64,000 nt of DNA from Homalodisca vitripennis (GCF_021130785.1 NC_060212.1:145660501-145724500), one strand, 5' to 3'. Shown: positions 22,820 to 36,185, counted from the stretch's first letter. Notes: generated from the letters alone by a model not told the origin. Program-made: numbers and translations.

Positions 22820-23516
22820 TTAACCCTTTGGCTGCTAAGAATTTTTTGACATGTTATCCCAAAAGTGCTCAGGTTTTTATCGGATTTTATCCCAAAAGTG
22901 CTGAGCCTAAAATGGTGAATTTGTAGAGTTTTACTAAAAAAAATCATAAATTTCTCAAATTTTAACCTATTTCATTGATTTATGTTTTGTTTTGTAGTAT
23001 AATACATCTGAGAAAATATAAAATAATACATTTTTAAAAATACAAAACTATGTAAACAAATAAATAAATACTTTTTTTGTTTTTTTTTTTTTCAACTTTG
23101 ACACAGAAAAACATAATTAAATTTAACTTTTATTTTTTTTAATACATTTTTACCTAAAACCATATGTTGTTTTGAGTACATCCGAAACTTTTCATGCAAA
23201 AATATAGATTTTTACTTATGTAATTAAAAAACACAAAAAACTTACCCTGTGCTATATAGATTACAGCTGTTTTTGCCGTTAGTGTAATATAAAAAAAAAA
23301 ACAGCAAATACAAGTGTTGTTATTTTTAAGGAAATGTAAACTTATTCAACTACTTATATTTACCGCAATCCGCGTGTAAATAACGTAATATTTAGCGAAC
23401 AACGAAATATCGTTCCATAGCATTTTTCGGAACAAAGGCCAACTACGATATATTGTTGCATAGCATTTTTCGGCACGATTACCAAAAACGATATATCGTT
23501 GCATAGCAGCCAAAGG
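22820..23516. mobile_element. piggyBac-like MITE candidate (~0.7 kb)
   Basis: The left end is TTAA followed by CCCTTTGGCTGCTAAG (22820-22839). The right end reads ATAGCAGCCAAAGG at 23503-23516, the inverted complement of CCTTTGGCTGCTA. piggyBac-group elements insert at TTAA and start with CCC, which fits the left end; the right TTAA is not intact. The interior is AT-rich and non-coding, with two or three ~60-bp imperfect repeats containing CGATATATCGTTGCATAGCA near 23400-23510. It interrupts the dispersed repeat on either side, so it inserted later. Confidence 0.55.
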
Positions 23517-23870
23517 CTGACCAAATTTGTCTCCTGTCTATCGGTCCGCACGATATGTCAAAAACAAATTAATGCGCTACAGAGTCGTCCAAGTTCGATA
23601 ATAATACATGTCTTTCCATGGGAGTTGTATGAGCATTATCAAAATCACAGTATATGTCAAACTTAAATTCAACTATATAATTCAAGTTATACAGATTTTG
23701 CTCTCTCATTGAGCTGGGAAAATTTCTGTTATTTGTTTATATCTGTCTTTCTGTGTGTTCTCAGTAAGATACATCGAGAGCCCATTCAACAACTTTAAAT
23801 TTTGCATGCATCTTCAGCGAAACCTGTTACGCTACACGTGGTGTGGTATGCTGCCACCTTGTTAATCGCA
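23517..23870 (+). repeat. Interspersed repeat, right part and a further copy
   Basis: Resumes with GTCTCCTGTCTATCGGTCCG after the MITE, then at about 23700-23870 a fuller copy with CTTTCTGTGTGTTC, ACATCGAGAGCCC and TCAGCGAAACCTGTTACG, matching 1140-1320. Confidence 0.45.
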
Positions 23871-24064
23871 GAGAACTATTTAAACAATTGGGAAAGTAAT
23901 ACTTATAACCATGTTTTGTTTTTATTATTCAGGTAAATTACCTAATAACAAAGCTATTTATGTATCCACACAAAGGGTATCAGTAAATTTTCAAGTTTCA
24001 CCGAGTACTTCCGACCATCTTGATTCCACCTCCATAATAACATTGCCACTTATCTTTTGAAATG

Positions 24065-24131
24065 TCAAGGAAACATGATTTTTTCCGGACATTTGTCATC
24101 GTTCAGTGATACAAAACAATCAGTAACTTTC
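24065..24131 (+). mobile_element. Foldback family fragment (left outer arm)
   Basis: Contains AAGGAAACATGATT, CCGGACATTTGTCATCGTTC and AATCAGTAAC, the outer left arm of the foldback copies at 5591 and 32935. No right arm or centre follows, so it is a solo arm remnant. Confidence 0.7.
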
Positions 24132-24429
24132 TTATCATTCCAACTCAGATAAAGATGGATTAAAAGATGAGTTTATATATTATTAAAATTATGTATTTCT
24201 CATAATTCGTGGACCAAAATTAGGATATGAAAAGTGTTGGAGGTTTAACATGACTTTATGGGGTTAAACTAAACTTTTATTGCTACAGTTGATTCTTAAA
24301 GATCTCAAGCTTCCACACGACCTCAGAATTGGTTTGTATAGCATCACCGCTGTACATAGGAAAATTTATTCCTTATTTTCCTTAGCTATTCGAACGTAAA
24401 TATGAGAGAAAAGTCTTACAACCACCGTT
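24132..24429. other. AT-rich DNA, nothing recognised
   Basis: No frame or repeat supported. Confidence 0.4.
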
Positions 24430-24780
24430 ACCTGAAGCATCTGACCCTGGCCTAGGTGGCTCCACAGCACAGACCATGATACAAGACGCGATGACTGTAA
24501 CTAACCATATATTATCTCTGATTAGCATAGAGTGTGAACTAGCTCGGTCTAACAGGTGCGCCTACATGCAGTCCTCTACACCGCCGCGCCGTGCCGCTCC
24601 ACCGTACCGCCCTCACACACCTCGCCTAGCCCGCGCCTGTCGCTTCTGTTACCGCTCGGTCCCGGTAATTAGTGCGATGTCCTGTGGCTGCCACAGATGA
24701 CGCAGTGACTGCACCTTCCGGCCCATAACTCTACCCACACACCGCTACTCCCTCATGACCCCTTGAGATCCAGTTTCTCA
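24430..24780. other. CpG-rich island
   Basis: GC-rich stretch with a dense core at 24580-24665 (ACACCGCCGCGCCGTGCCGC). Just after it lies GGTAATTAGTGCG, a homeodomain-type TAATTA core, and then GACGCAGTGACTGC. The short open frame here (24476-24700 +) is Arg/Pro-rich and unrecognised. Candidate regulatory DNA. Confidence 0.4.
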
Positions 24781-27639
24781 GCACGTTACTTTCTCTAGAT
24801 ATTGTAGTAATATTTAATAAGTAAGGCGGCACAACTATCAGTTTCTAGTTTTGCGGCATTATCAAAGCTGTAATGCCAATAGAATTAGATAATCACCAGA
24901 ATTGTTGAATCAATAGAACGTTACATTGTACAACTGACATGCTGTCTGGAAAAGCAATAGAGAAAGGACCATCCAATGGTGGATATTATAAAATAAATTT
25001 ATTTTTCCTTTATGCAGGTGTGGTGTAGTGTAGGTAGAGGTGTTCCTTTGGTACATTCATTCACGAATTAAAAATAACCTTGCATGTGAAGTTTTTACGT
25101 AACAAGGGGAAAAAACTAAAACATGAAAATTCAGCATCCTTCCTTATCTTAGTTACTAAACACACACACACTCTTTTCTAACCCTATTGAGAATTAATCA
25201 TATTCCGTATAAAATTACCAATCCAATACTCGTACCTGAATTACTTTAATTTTCACTAAAGTTTATGTATTAAACTGATATTGAGTTCTTGGATAAATGA
25301 ATTTGCTGTTCAACCCAATTGACTAATAGAAGTGCATGGAATTGGTAAATTACTATAAACCGTCAGTTTCGTATTGGTATACCATGCAAATTATGTACCG
25401 TTATTATATTACATATTATTTATAAAGTCTGGAGCTAATTTTCTATAAATCAGAACAACTTTTCGGAAATATTTAATTTATTCAGAATTTTAAATTTCAC
25501 TCAAAATTTAACAAAGTTTTACAAAATCTTGATTTGCTTTTCTTCAAAATTTCTCTCAATCGGTCAAATCTAATTTAGAGTCTGATCAAAATTAAAACTG
25601 AAATTAAAAAGGTATACTTCACCAAAAGGTTTAAATTAACAAAATAAAATAAAAAGTTCTCTTCTCAAAATATTCAAAATCAAAATTACACAATGCTTGA
25701 TGTAAACTTTAGGATCAAAATCTAATTTACACTACTTCAAAAGTTGAATTAATTACCAGACTCTGCTATATGGCAAAATTTAGAAAATTTAAACACAACA
25801 GTATAAAACAAAAGATATTAAACTAAACGCTGGTACGGGACTTACTACTTTGAAGACTATGGAGGCTGAAAAACTATTACGCACTAAAGAAAACAAAATT
25901 TAAAACTTGACTTAAAACACACCGGGTAAAAATTAACTCTATATCCCAAATGTATAGGAATAGAGGAAGTACTATGGCTTCTGAACTGCACGTGTAGACG
26001 CTCTGCACTCGTGCAGATCTGTGTACATTCAGCACAGACTAAATATTTATTTGTGAATTTGCATGTGCTAATTGTAATAGGAGTTAGGTTGGTGCTCTCA
26101 CCTGCCTACAGGCATCCTTTTTTGCTAGCTAATAATCCGTCTAAACCCACTCTCCAATGACACATTTAGGCAATATTCTAAAAGATGCGGAATACATTCT
26201 ATTGTGACTGAAAGGGTTGAAGTCAACGTAGCCAATATGAAAATCTTCAAACAGGCCTGAACAAAATTTGATCAATACATACTAGTATGGTCAAGCCCCA
26301 TCAATTTTTATTGGTGGTGTAGTCGATGGTATTTCGATATTGAAAAAATCTAATTGGAACATATTTATCATACGGATTGCACATGGTTTTTATACTTCAA
26401 TCAAGTTAAATCTTGGAATGCTTCTTCTTTATTCCATGACAAACGATTCCTTGGCGTTATCTACATTTTTGGCGTTTATGGTTTTTTGGCATAAAAGTGT
26501 TAAAAATATGAAATAATATTGAAATAATAATGAAATAATTCTTTTAAAATTAAGAACTCCACATTTAAAATACTTCAAACGATGTAAACTTGAATTAGCA
26601 ACACGAATTTCAGCGCGGAATTAATCAAAAGTAGCGGTTTGTGTATACTATAAATACGGTAAGAACGGGTCTTTCGATGTTTCCTTTGAAATTACAATGC
26701 CTTAAGGGGGAGGCTAACGCCGTAAGACCGTAATGCTAAGTTTACGTTATAAACTAGTATCCAAGAGCTCTGCAGTTTATTTAGTTTGATAAGAAGAATT
26801 CATTATCTAGTGCAGTGTGCAATATTTTAGTACAAGTACTCAAACAATAATTTTCGAAAGGTTTTTCAAACATACTTAACATTTCTTACAAAAACTTGTT
26901 TTTAGGTATAATTTGAAATTACATAAACACTCAAGCAGGAACTACATTATATTATTGTGAACCCAGCTTAAAAATCCTCCCTCTATTGGCCTTCAAGCTT
27001 CTTTTTTAGAAAAGTTCTGCTTTGTATGATTTCTAATTCTTCAGCTGCTCTTTCATTTTTATAATAATTTTTTGCTGCATTCGCTTATTGTCAAAATGTT
27101 ACACATTCGCAAAACTAACCCTATCTTCAATACTAACTACAATTTTACTTTTACGTAATAAGATCATTGAAGGATTAACCCATATTTCGGAGACTCGTTG
27201 GGGTTTTAAGATGTGTCTGTTAGACATTTCCTCAATAATTCAATATTCCAAAGAATGCCAGCCTTGGACAGAATAAATAGTACATTTCAAGTAGTATTTC
27301 AAACATAACAACAAATACAGAGTGTTATTGTAGGTATATAACAAAGCAAGATTTGGTCAAAGAAACGTAAAATCCGTTCATGAACGGCTATATACTCCTA
27401 ACTTTTTATATTCACGTTGTTCTAAAAACATAACAGAAATAAAAATGTGCAGAGTAGTTCAATAGAAACAAAATAATTTTTGTTCTCACTCTGTAATCAC
27501 TCAGGATCAGAGACACCTATGGATTCTGTATGTTACTTAGTAATTTATTAAAGGTGGTTTTAGATCGTTATCAGTGCAACTTGTAAACCATAGAAATCCA
27601 TTTGCAACAAACCGTAGTCTGAACCACAGACTAAAAATT
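24781..27639. other. AT-rich DNA, no gene
   Basis: Strongly A-rich at 25490-25950, with many AAAATT words. A small GC-richer patch with inverted CTGCAC/GTGCAG words lies at 25985-26020. No known element recognised. Confidence 0.45.
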
Positions 27640-28110
27640 CCGGGTTACACCACGATCACACTACGAGTCCCAGTCAGTGTACTGCCCGGATTGTTCGAGG
27701 AGCGGTAAAGTTACCCGGATGAAGCACGAGTCCAGGTCGGGTGACCGGCACCATAGCTCAGGATGTCGGCCGGGCGAGGGCGAGGGAGGACCAGCCGGCA
27801 ATCTTATCCGGACCAGAAACCTCTTTCTGAGTTTTGCCAAAAACCGACGAGTTATGGTAATGCATTTATCTTGAGACTGTCGACCAAATGTATTCGGCTT
27901 CACAGCTATACCTTAGCCTGAAAACATTGGCGTCGTTGCCTCGTGTCTTTACCACCTCCGCGCCTCGTCGATAGTAGAATGATCTTTGACATCATCAGCT
28001 CCGTATCTTAACGCGAGCAGGCTGGGCATCAACCGCTTTCAGATGGCATATCGAGGGGATTTACATTTCTCGGGCACCACTACGAGGCGCGGAGCATCCT
28101 GGAAGTTTGG
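27640..28110. other. CpG-rich island
   Basis: GC-rich with a core near 27760-27800 (GTCGGCCGGGCGAGGGCGAG). Frames are open on both strands over the same bases (27661-27903 - and 27677-27874 +), as GC-rich non-coding DNA often shows. No protein similarity recognised. Confidence 0.35.
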
Positions 28111-29009
28111 ATAGTACTGGACTTTTGAGAAAGTGGCTTTTCTTTCTACGAAGTTTAAACTACACTATAATTATTCTTTAATATTCTATATTCAGAGGAC
28201 GAAAGATATTAAAATATTAATAATGCAGTCTCCATGTTTTTTATAGATATTTCCAATTTAGTCTGCTCAGAGATTAAAATAATTTATTAATTGAATTTAT
28301 GCCTATTTTTTACAAAATAAATATATGAATACCTGCTGAATAGTGTTAGTTAAAACAGTACTTAAAACAGTAACTGCTAACTCATAGAGCAATAATGTAA
28401 CATTTATAATAAATATCCTAAAAGCCCCACATTAGGTTTTTGGTTAAACTTCATGCCTTAATAACAAATCTAGTATAGGAGTGTGGAAAACTGATTTAAT
28501 CTTGTACCGCTGCCTTCTACCAAGCCATAGGCTCTTAATCACCCACCCATTTATAATTATGCAAAAAACTGTCTTGCAATTTTTTTAGCTTAAAGCATTG
28601 AAAATGACAAAGCTAGTTTTGTGAGAAACGTGTTTGGACTTGTGATTTAGTTCAAAGAACGTAAGCAGAAATCACGTCAAATAATCAAGAAACATTTCGA
28701 GGAAACACGTAGAAAAGTATATTATTACCAAAAAAAAAAAAAAAATGGATAGTAAACAGATGAAGAAGATTGAAAGTTCAGGATGCTTTCAGAGAAATTA
28801 TAAGATCGCAACGGTAACATATAGAATTGTAAGATGATCAATAACGAATCATGGTAACAATTATTGTATATTATGAGGAACGTAGCAGAGAAAGGAATAA
28901 TCAATATAAAATCTCCATAAAGTACTCGTAATACCAAATAATGTGAACAATATTTCAATAATTCAAATTAAAATTAGCTGAGTGTTTTATAAGTCTATCA
29001 CTGGTGGGA
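28111..29009. other. AT-rich DNA, no gene
   Basis: Contains an A15-A16 run at about 28730-28745. Nothing else notable. Confidence 0.45.
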
Positions 29010-29300
29010 CTGGAAAAATTGAGTTTGTATCTGTTTTACCTCTCGATATCTCGAGAACTATAGAAGTTAACCTATATACTTTTTTCCATGAAGCTGCGTT
29101 TCTCTATAGGCAACATCGAGTTCGATGATGGACCATGTCAATCCATGGGATTTGGCTATGTCACTCTAGTAGGCAAAATTTCCCTTCTGTCCGCCTGGGG
29201 GCTGTTGAAATTTCTTTTCTGTGTTTGTCTGTCTGTCTCAAAAACATCCCAGGAATGGAATAATTTGAAGTTCGTTTGTATCAAAGTCCGGAGCGAAAGA
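29010..29300 (+). repeat. Interspersed repeat member
   Basis: Contains CTCGATATCTCGAGAACTAT, then ATCGAGTTCGATGATGGACC, GGGATTTGGCTATG and CTGTCTGTCTC in the same order as the dispersed family near 22240-22700. The open frames over it (29088-29351 +, 29156-29413 -) are incidental. Confidence 0.45.
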
Positions 29301-30109
29301 GCCAATTTGTATTTTATAAACACAAAACCAGGTTTTTCTTCAAATCGATAGCAACATTTTGGTGGAGACCGACATTTGAGATTATCAAAAGTGATATAAA
29401 TATGAAATAACATTTTTTTCTTAGCTTAATTCTACTTAAAACCAACCGTCTTACACATATAAGAATTTTAAAACAGCCTCAACTAATCATACACAGACCC
29501 ATAAAGTGGTGAATTTCAGACTTTTAGTCTGGTTGTCTAATGCTGATATAGCCTTTATTTGTGTGTCTGACGGTTAGTTTTAAGTGTATGAAGGGATGGG
29601 AAATGTAATCTGGAACGTTCCATATTTTTAATCCTTTCAATAACTTACCCTACCACTTCGTCCTCCACGAAAACTAGCGGGGCTAGCGGTCCATTTCTTT
29701 CTTGGGAAAAATTTTGTATCGATTTAAAGAAAAACCTGTTTGTGTGTTTGTACAGTGGAAATTAGCTCTCAACTCCTGGATCGTCTACATATTTATTCGA
29801 TGTCTCATGTAGCTACTCCTAAATTTCTTTATAAATGATAAGATTAATACACACAATGATAATATTTTGTAATAAATACAAGAATATAAATTCTTAATGG
29901 TTATTAAAAACATTTGTCACACACTAACTCCGTAGTTTTGATAGGCAACTGTGAGCCTTGCAGTATAAAGAAAGTCCACAGTGCCGCAGATGAAAGCTGG
30001 AGCGCAGAGGAAAGTGCACACAGCTACCGGTGTGGTCTGAGCACGGGCCGAATTTGAATAGCAATAAAGTAGAAGAGGACATCGGGCTGATATTTGCACA
30101 GATAAGGGG
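29301..30109. other. AT-rich DNA, no gene
   Basis: No element boundaries identified. Composition rises toward 29990-30080 at the approach to the next island. Confidence 0.4.
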
Positions 30110-30235
30110 CTTATCGCAGTAACCACTTACACGGCGGGTGTGTGGGTGTGCGCGTGCGTGCGAGAGCGCGTGCCTCTGCCCACGTCCTCCTCGTCCCTCT
30201 CCTCTATGGCTAGCTAGCTATACGTGGTGGCGGCA
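30110..30235. other. Small CpG-rich island
   Basis: GC-rich patch with GTGCGCGTGCGTGCGAGAGC near 30148 and a GCTAGCTAGCTA palindromic word near 30208, followed by GGCGGCAATTAAAAATG. Candidate regulatory patch; no gene seen. Confidence 0.3.
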
Positions 30236-30413
30236 ATTAAAAATGTTACCAGGATTTAGTTTTTTATATTTTTCTCGTAAACGAAATAATTGCTTGTATT
30301 TGTCAAAAGAAATAAAACATTTTAGCGACATATTTAAACGGTAATAACAGTAATAATAGTAACAGGTAGTTATATTCCTCTTTGAAATTTAAATAAAGTT
30401 TGTAAATCTGTAA

Positions 30414-30695
<282 letters not shown>

Positions 30696-30959
30696 GCAGT
30701 TTAATAAAGATCAACTATTCAAGTTAATGTTTTTGTAAAAATTGTGTTTTTTATATATTGATTTTTAAATGTGTCCGTATGTTAATAAGAGTCTCGGCTA
30801 TTTTGTAATTTCATAAAATATATATATACATTTTTCGTTGTTAAAAATTACAACTTTAACATGTTAATTTTGCAATGTAGTGATAAGTTAATAATAGAAA
30901 CACAGAACCGGGCAAACGAACCGTTTTAGGGCGCGTATCTTCATAGAAAAGTTTTATTT

Positions 30960-31065
30960 ACTTTTTCAACCGACTGCAAAAAGGACCTTATACAATTCGA
31001 CCTGTTTCTACCTTTATTTATTTAATACATCCACCGATTTTTTTCTAAAACCACTGAGCCGGTTT
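30960..31065 (+). repeat. Dispersed 'CAACCGACTGCAAAAAGGA' repeat fragment
   Basis: TTTTTCAACCGACTGCAAAA followed by AGGACCTTATACAATTCGAC resembles a very common insect dispersed repeat (CCGACTTC-AAAAAGGAGG...ATCAATTCGAC), from general knowledge. Short and diverged here, followed by CCACCGATTTTTTTC. Confidence 0.4.
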
Positions 31066-31285
31066 TTATGAATATTCTTTTAAGGAAAAGAGGGCTGGCC
31101 CTTCTACTTTTTTCAATGACTGAACAAGTATTTGACCAGGAATCAGTTTGAAACTTTTACATATATAACACTATATGGAAAGCCACACCAAAAACTTTTA
31201 TATGTGGTTTTCAAATTCTACGACTTGCCTCAGAATTGCTGGAAAACATCACCTTCGTGTATGGCTTCGGAATGACGTCCGTATT

Positions 31286-31745
31286 GGAGGCAATACATAA
31301 AAACCGTTCTGGAGCAACGGAATAGGATTGATTGCAGAGATTGAAATTTTCTAAATCGCTGTAAGTTACCTCACGGTTGCTCTCAGAATTTCCATAGTCT
31401 ACATCAAAGCTGCAGCAAACGTTTTTGCTGGAGTATTTTGGAACATGGCATAGATCAACTAAATGAAATAAGAAGCCGAAATATAGGTTTCTATGAATAC
31501 CAATAGCTTTCTTCATAGAAGATAGGGAACATATCATTGTTCAGGGTAACAATCCGAGTGACAACCCTATTGGAGGTAATGTTTAACATCCGTACTGGAG
31601 CAACGGGACAGGATTGAGTGCGGAGATTGGAATTTTCAAAATCACTCAGAGTTACTGTGGGATTACAAAAAAACGATCCTGTAGGAATCCGTTGTAATGC
31701 GACATGGAGAAACGAAACAGAATGAGACGCCGAGATGTAATTTTC
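31286..31745 (+). repeat. Diverged repeats with 'CTGGAGCAACGG' core
   Basis: A block of about 84 bp at 31286-31369 (GGAGGCAAT..., TCTGGAGCAACGGAATAGG, GAGATTG...AAATCGCTG.AAGTTAC) recurs at 31572-31655 (GGAGGTAAT..., ACTGGAGCAACGGGACAGG, GAGATTGGAATTTTCAAAAT, GAGTTAC). A third poorer match is at 31687-31744. A 108-codon minus-strand open frame (31211-31537) crosses the first copy; I do not recognise it. Confidence 0.55.
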
Positions 31746-31930
31746 TTATGATAAACATGACCTATCATAAATGCTAGGTAATCAAAATAAAATTAGTAAT
31801 TAACAATTTCTTTTAATGCAAGCGGTGCCTTTTATTGCGAATCGATCGTTGTTCACAGTAAGGTCGGAGAGTCGTCTCTGTTGTAGTCTATGTGAAATCC
31901 ATTTGGAACAATGAGAGATTGTTGAGAACT

Positions 31931-32923
31931 GGTATTGGATTTTTTTTTAATTATTGTTTGCTACCTACTGTTTTTTAGTAAATTTCTCAAGTTTTATCAG
32001 GGCCCCAAATCAACTACCATATATTCATTACAAACATAGATAGAAAATGTATTTAGATTTTTTGGATGCATAGGAATTTTTTTTAACAAACCGTTTAAAA
32101 ATTTTATATCACACTTTTTGTGTATCTTCACTTAAACTTACCGCGTTCCAATCAATTTTGGGTTTGGATAATATTTTTTATTGTTTAATTCGCAGTATTT
32201 TTTCTTAAATATTTTATTAAAAATATAATTTTCTTAAGTCATAAATTAATAAAAAAAAACATAACACTATTTGAAGCTGTAATTCATTTTCGTAATGTGA
32301 CCATTCCACATGGTTTCTTCTTATTTAGGTACAATTGAAAAAGGGGCTAATCTTTCTACTTTAAATGCCTATAATTTTTCAGTGTATTTGGTAATTGAAT
32401 AACATTTTTATATTTTAGAAGATAAATAATCGGGACTATAACTATTTTACAGTTTAATTCACTTTGTATTAAGCGGGGCAAAAATTGTACATTTTTTAAC
32501 GGGCAAAAAATGATTTCATCCGACATGAGGATTCTATAGTGACATCGTGAGCGATTTTCGTATTGCTAAAATGGCAATCCTTTATTTTTTAAATCTGTAG
32601 AGCTTGTAAAGCTATGGCCCGCTTTTGCAGACGATTTTCTGCCTGTTAAAAATAGAGGCCACGGTCAATGTCTTTCTCGTTTTATGTTTGGTATTTTTTC
32701 ACTGAGAAGCAATTAATATAGTGGTCATTGAATTAAGCCTCTTTTGACATTATATCGTAGAGGCGATATACAGAATGCGCAGCGATGACTTAAACGTTGT
32801 CGGAAGGTAGAATTTTAACTATATTATAGTTTTTTTTATGTAAAATGTTAAGTATTTTAAACATTTTACACCATTCTATGCTAGAAACATGGTGCATAAT
32901 TACAATTACTATAAAAAATCATG
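31931..32923. other. AT-rich DNA, no gene
   Basis: Long T/A runs, no recognisable frame or element. Confidence 0.4.
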
Positions 32924-32934
32924 TATCTAGACAT
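32924..32934. repeat. Left target-site duplication of foldback copy 2 (TATCTAGACAT)
   Basis: Exact 11-mer repeated at 33428-33438 on the other side of the element. Confidence 0.8.
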
Positions 32935-33427
32935 GAAGGAAACAGGATTTTTCCGGATATTTCCCATCGTTCAGTGAAACAAGAAATCAGTAACACTACG
33001 TTTCGTGATCTGCAATCTGATCTCTTCTTCAGGTGATAACTAACCTAATACATAATTACAAACTTGGTTAATATAAACAAATCATACCAAAGCGTTGTGG
33101 CACGCCTAAGTCAGGAATCACAACCACCATGATTAACTCTAAAAACATGCACTTAATAAAAAAACTATACACAACACTAATCATTAAAACTGAACTACAG
33201 AATACAGGTCACAATACGTCTGCATTCGTCTACTAACCACCTACGACTGTCGGTAAGTAGGTTTGTAATTATGTATGATGTTAGTTATCACCTGAAGAAG
33301 AGATCAGATTGCAGATCTCGAAACGTAGTGTTACTGATTTCTTGTTTCACTGAACGATGGCAAATGTCCGGAAAAATCCTGTTTCCTTCACAATCCTTCC
33401 ATCGTCAAAAATAACCTTCAAACAAAG
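32935..33427. mobile_element. Foldback element, copy 2 (493 bp)
   Basis: Left arm about 32935-33064 and right arm about 33260-33389 are inverted repeats. The centre shares GCGTTGTGGCACGCCTAAG with copy 1 (5591-6131). The right arm continues into a 38-bp one-sided tail ending AACCTTCAAACAAAG, as in copy 1. Exact 11-bp direct repeats that differ in sequence from those of copy 1 flank it, which fixes both ends and shows real insertion. Non-coding and non-autonomous. Confidence 0.9.
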
Positions 33428-33438
33428 TATCTAGACAT
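33428..33438. repeat. Right target-site duplication of foldback copy 2
   Basis: Exact copy of the 11-mer at 32924-32934. Confidence 0.8.
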
Positions 33439-36185
33439 ACTATCGCAACGCCATAATTTAAGTGGACAATGCTTTTGTTAAACAGTTTCCTAGACAGAAT
33501 TAATCTAAAAAGTACTAAATTAATACTCAAATTGTAACTTTACATCAGCCTTTTTCCATAGTTTTCAGAGATTTTTAAGAATTATATAATTACGAAATTG
33601 AAACGTTTTATTTTATGAAGCGAATAAACTATACATAATTAGCAAAAAGGTTTTTAGGTAAATAAAATATTTAACTGTATTATTAATAAATTACAACTGA
33701 AAATACAAACAGAATTGTGTAGGGGCGTTAAAAATTTATGTTTAAATCATAAACTTACTTTCCACAATAGGCCTAACATAAGCATAAAGTATATAAGTAT
33801 ACATATATAGAATATAATTAGCATATCTTTGTATTATTTAAACAAACCATTTAACATTTGTTAGCGCTCTTTACTACATCACTGTAACATTAGGTAGAAC
33901 ATGGGTAGCGCCGTACAAGCGACAGGACGCAAGCTGTATACACATTCTACTGCTGCAAAACGGCCAAATCATGAGTGCTGTCAGCTATTTACTTGATTGT
34001 CTGTGTACACATTTGACGTTTAGGTTTTCTTCTAATTTATTACATATTATCACCCGCCACTTCAACGTACAGTTCAACATATGAACGTGATTATGTCTGT
34101 GCAATAAATTAGCTATAAACACATTCCTAACTTTATTTTGAATTTTATACAAATGTATTCGGTTTCATAACAAAAAATAGATTTTACAATCCGGTGAAAT
34201 TTCTTTCATCTTGTTAAGTCTCGACTTGATAAATATATTTATTTAGTATCCAACCTGGTATTAAACGGCAAATAATATATTTGTATGATAATACATTGTA
34301 TGCGTGTCATCTCAGTGGATTGACCTTTTTATTGAATAAGGTAAGCAAATAATCACTCATGTGACAGATACATTTTTATGTGTTTTATGTATTTATTAAC
34401 ATTCAAGTAATTTATATATACACTGTATAAGAAAACAATCTACACAGCCTTTGGGATATTGTTCTTTGGGGGAAATGAAGCAAAAATCAAATGCGTCCGT
34501 TCACTGTATGTGGTTTTCACTAGATAATTAAAAGTAAAACAACTACTGAACTGATAAAAACTTTTATCGACCGTTTTCATTTGCACTGTACGAAATTCAA
34601 TTTAACTTCTTTGTTTCTCATTTGATTTTTAAAATGACGTATCGTTGTAATCTTTATTAAATGTGCGAACATTTACCTCTCTTTATAGTGTTTTCTCAAA
34701 CCATTCATTTTCTTGTAACGTGCCTGTGACATTATGGACATAAAAGACCACTACTATTTTGAAGCAGATGAAGTAAATTCAACAATTTTTCATTGGTGAA
34801 GGGTTCGTTACTATTCGGTTTTTAACAGTTCATTACTTTTTTACTACTAATGAATTAGTAAGAACCACATACAGTAAACGAAAAGAGATAAATTATTAGT
34901 TATAATTAATTATTTGCTTCATTTCACATAAGGAACAAGAGCCCAAGTTTAGTAGAGAGTTTTGTCACACCCTGTATAGTTTTACTGTTGTAGTTAACTA
35001 AAGTCCACTATCTTCCATTGCACAAATTCAACTTGGCTTTGCACTGGTGGTTTGTTTTACAACTATGTTGTCGATTTGTAATACCTGTCTCCCCCAATCA
35101 AAGTATTTTATCCATTTCCCCCATCGAAACGAAACTTCCGGTCCCAGCTCCGGGGCTAATATTTTGCACATGAAGCAATTCTATTGATTCTTCATCAAGC
35201 CAATGAAATTTATTTGAGTAAACACTCATTATTTAGAAAATAATACACAAAACATTTTATCCGAATTAGACAATACGTTATTTTTTGTCAGTATTGTGAG
35301 CCATTCAGTTTTTTTTTCTTTTGGTTTAAAATCCAGAAATAATTATCGTATTTCAAACGAATATACTTTAGTATTCGCATTTAGACGGCGTAATGAGAAT
35401 GAATTGATTTAACACGAGAGTATTTAAATTTTTATTTGAAAAATTTAAATCCACTGAAAAAATGTATTGTGTTTATTTACGTTTTTTAACTTAAAATCGT
35501 GTATACACAAGGAATAGAATACAGCCAGGTATTATCCTACTGTACACAAATTGTGCAGGTAAAATATCCGAATGGAAAGACTCTTACTAAATGTATGACG
35601 TTTAGTACAACATTGAGTTATAATTGTTTGCAGTCGTTGGCTGAATCTTAATAATTAACCAATTACAGTTTTGATACAACATAACAATCATCTCATTCTA
35701 CAGAAACCTTTTGGTGAAATACCTACATGGTGGGATAGCCCCACGAACAATAATTCCTTCTACGATTAAGAAGTGAAAACAGAGAAATACTAGTTTCTGG
35801 TTTTACAAACTGAAACAATACAAAAGTTTCATATTTCCGAAGACAGATATTTCTCAATTGGGGTAGGGAATTTATTAGATGAAATCACCCGCGGAGAAAA
35901 ACAGAAAACCACTCACATGCACATCATTAACAATATGAAACGAGACAAAGAGTAACATAAATGTTATAATTTCTTAAATATAATTTGGCTTTTTTCGAAT
36001 TTTGATATTTTTAAGTTCAGGAATATATTTAGTGCATTATTCTGAGTGATTTAATGTAAATTGAAATATATTAAACGACAAATTTGGAAATATTTTCAAA
36101 ATCTGTATTTCAGGGCAATATGTGTTGATATGCTGTTTCAAAAATATTGCAGTACAATGTTTTACTCCCCTGGCAGTAGTAAAGA
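33439..36185. other. AT-rich DNA, no gene
   Basis: No recognisable gene. A GTCACACCCTGTATAG word at 34964-34979 resembles the ends of some insect DNA transposons, but no convincing inverted partner was found. Confidence 0.4.

Noticed and set aside
34421..34980. Possible mariner-like MITE ending GTCACACCCTGTATAG
   Set aside because: The left candidate end does not pair convincingly with the right end and no TA duplication stands out.
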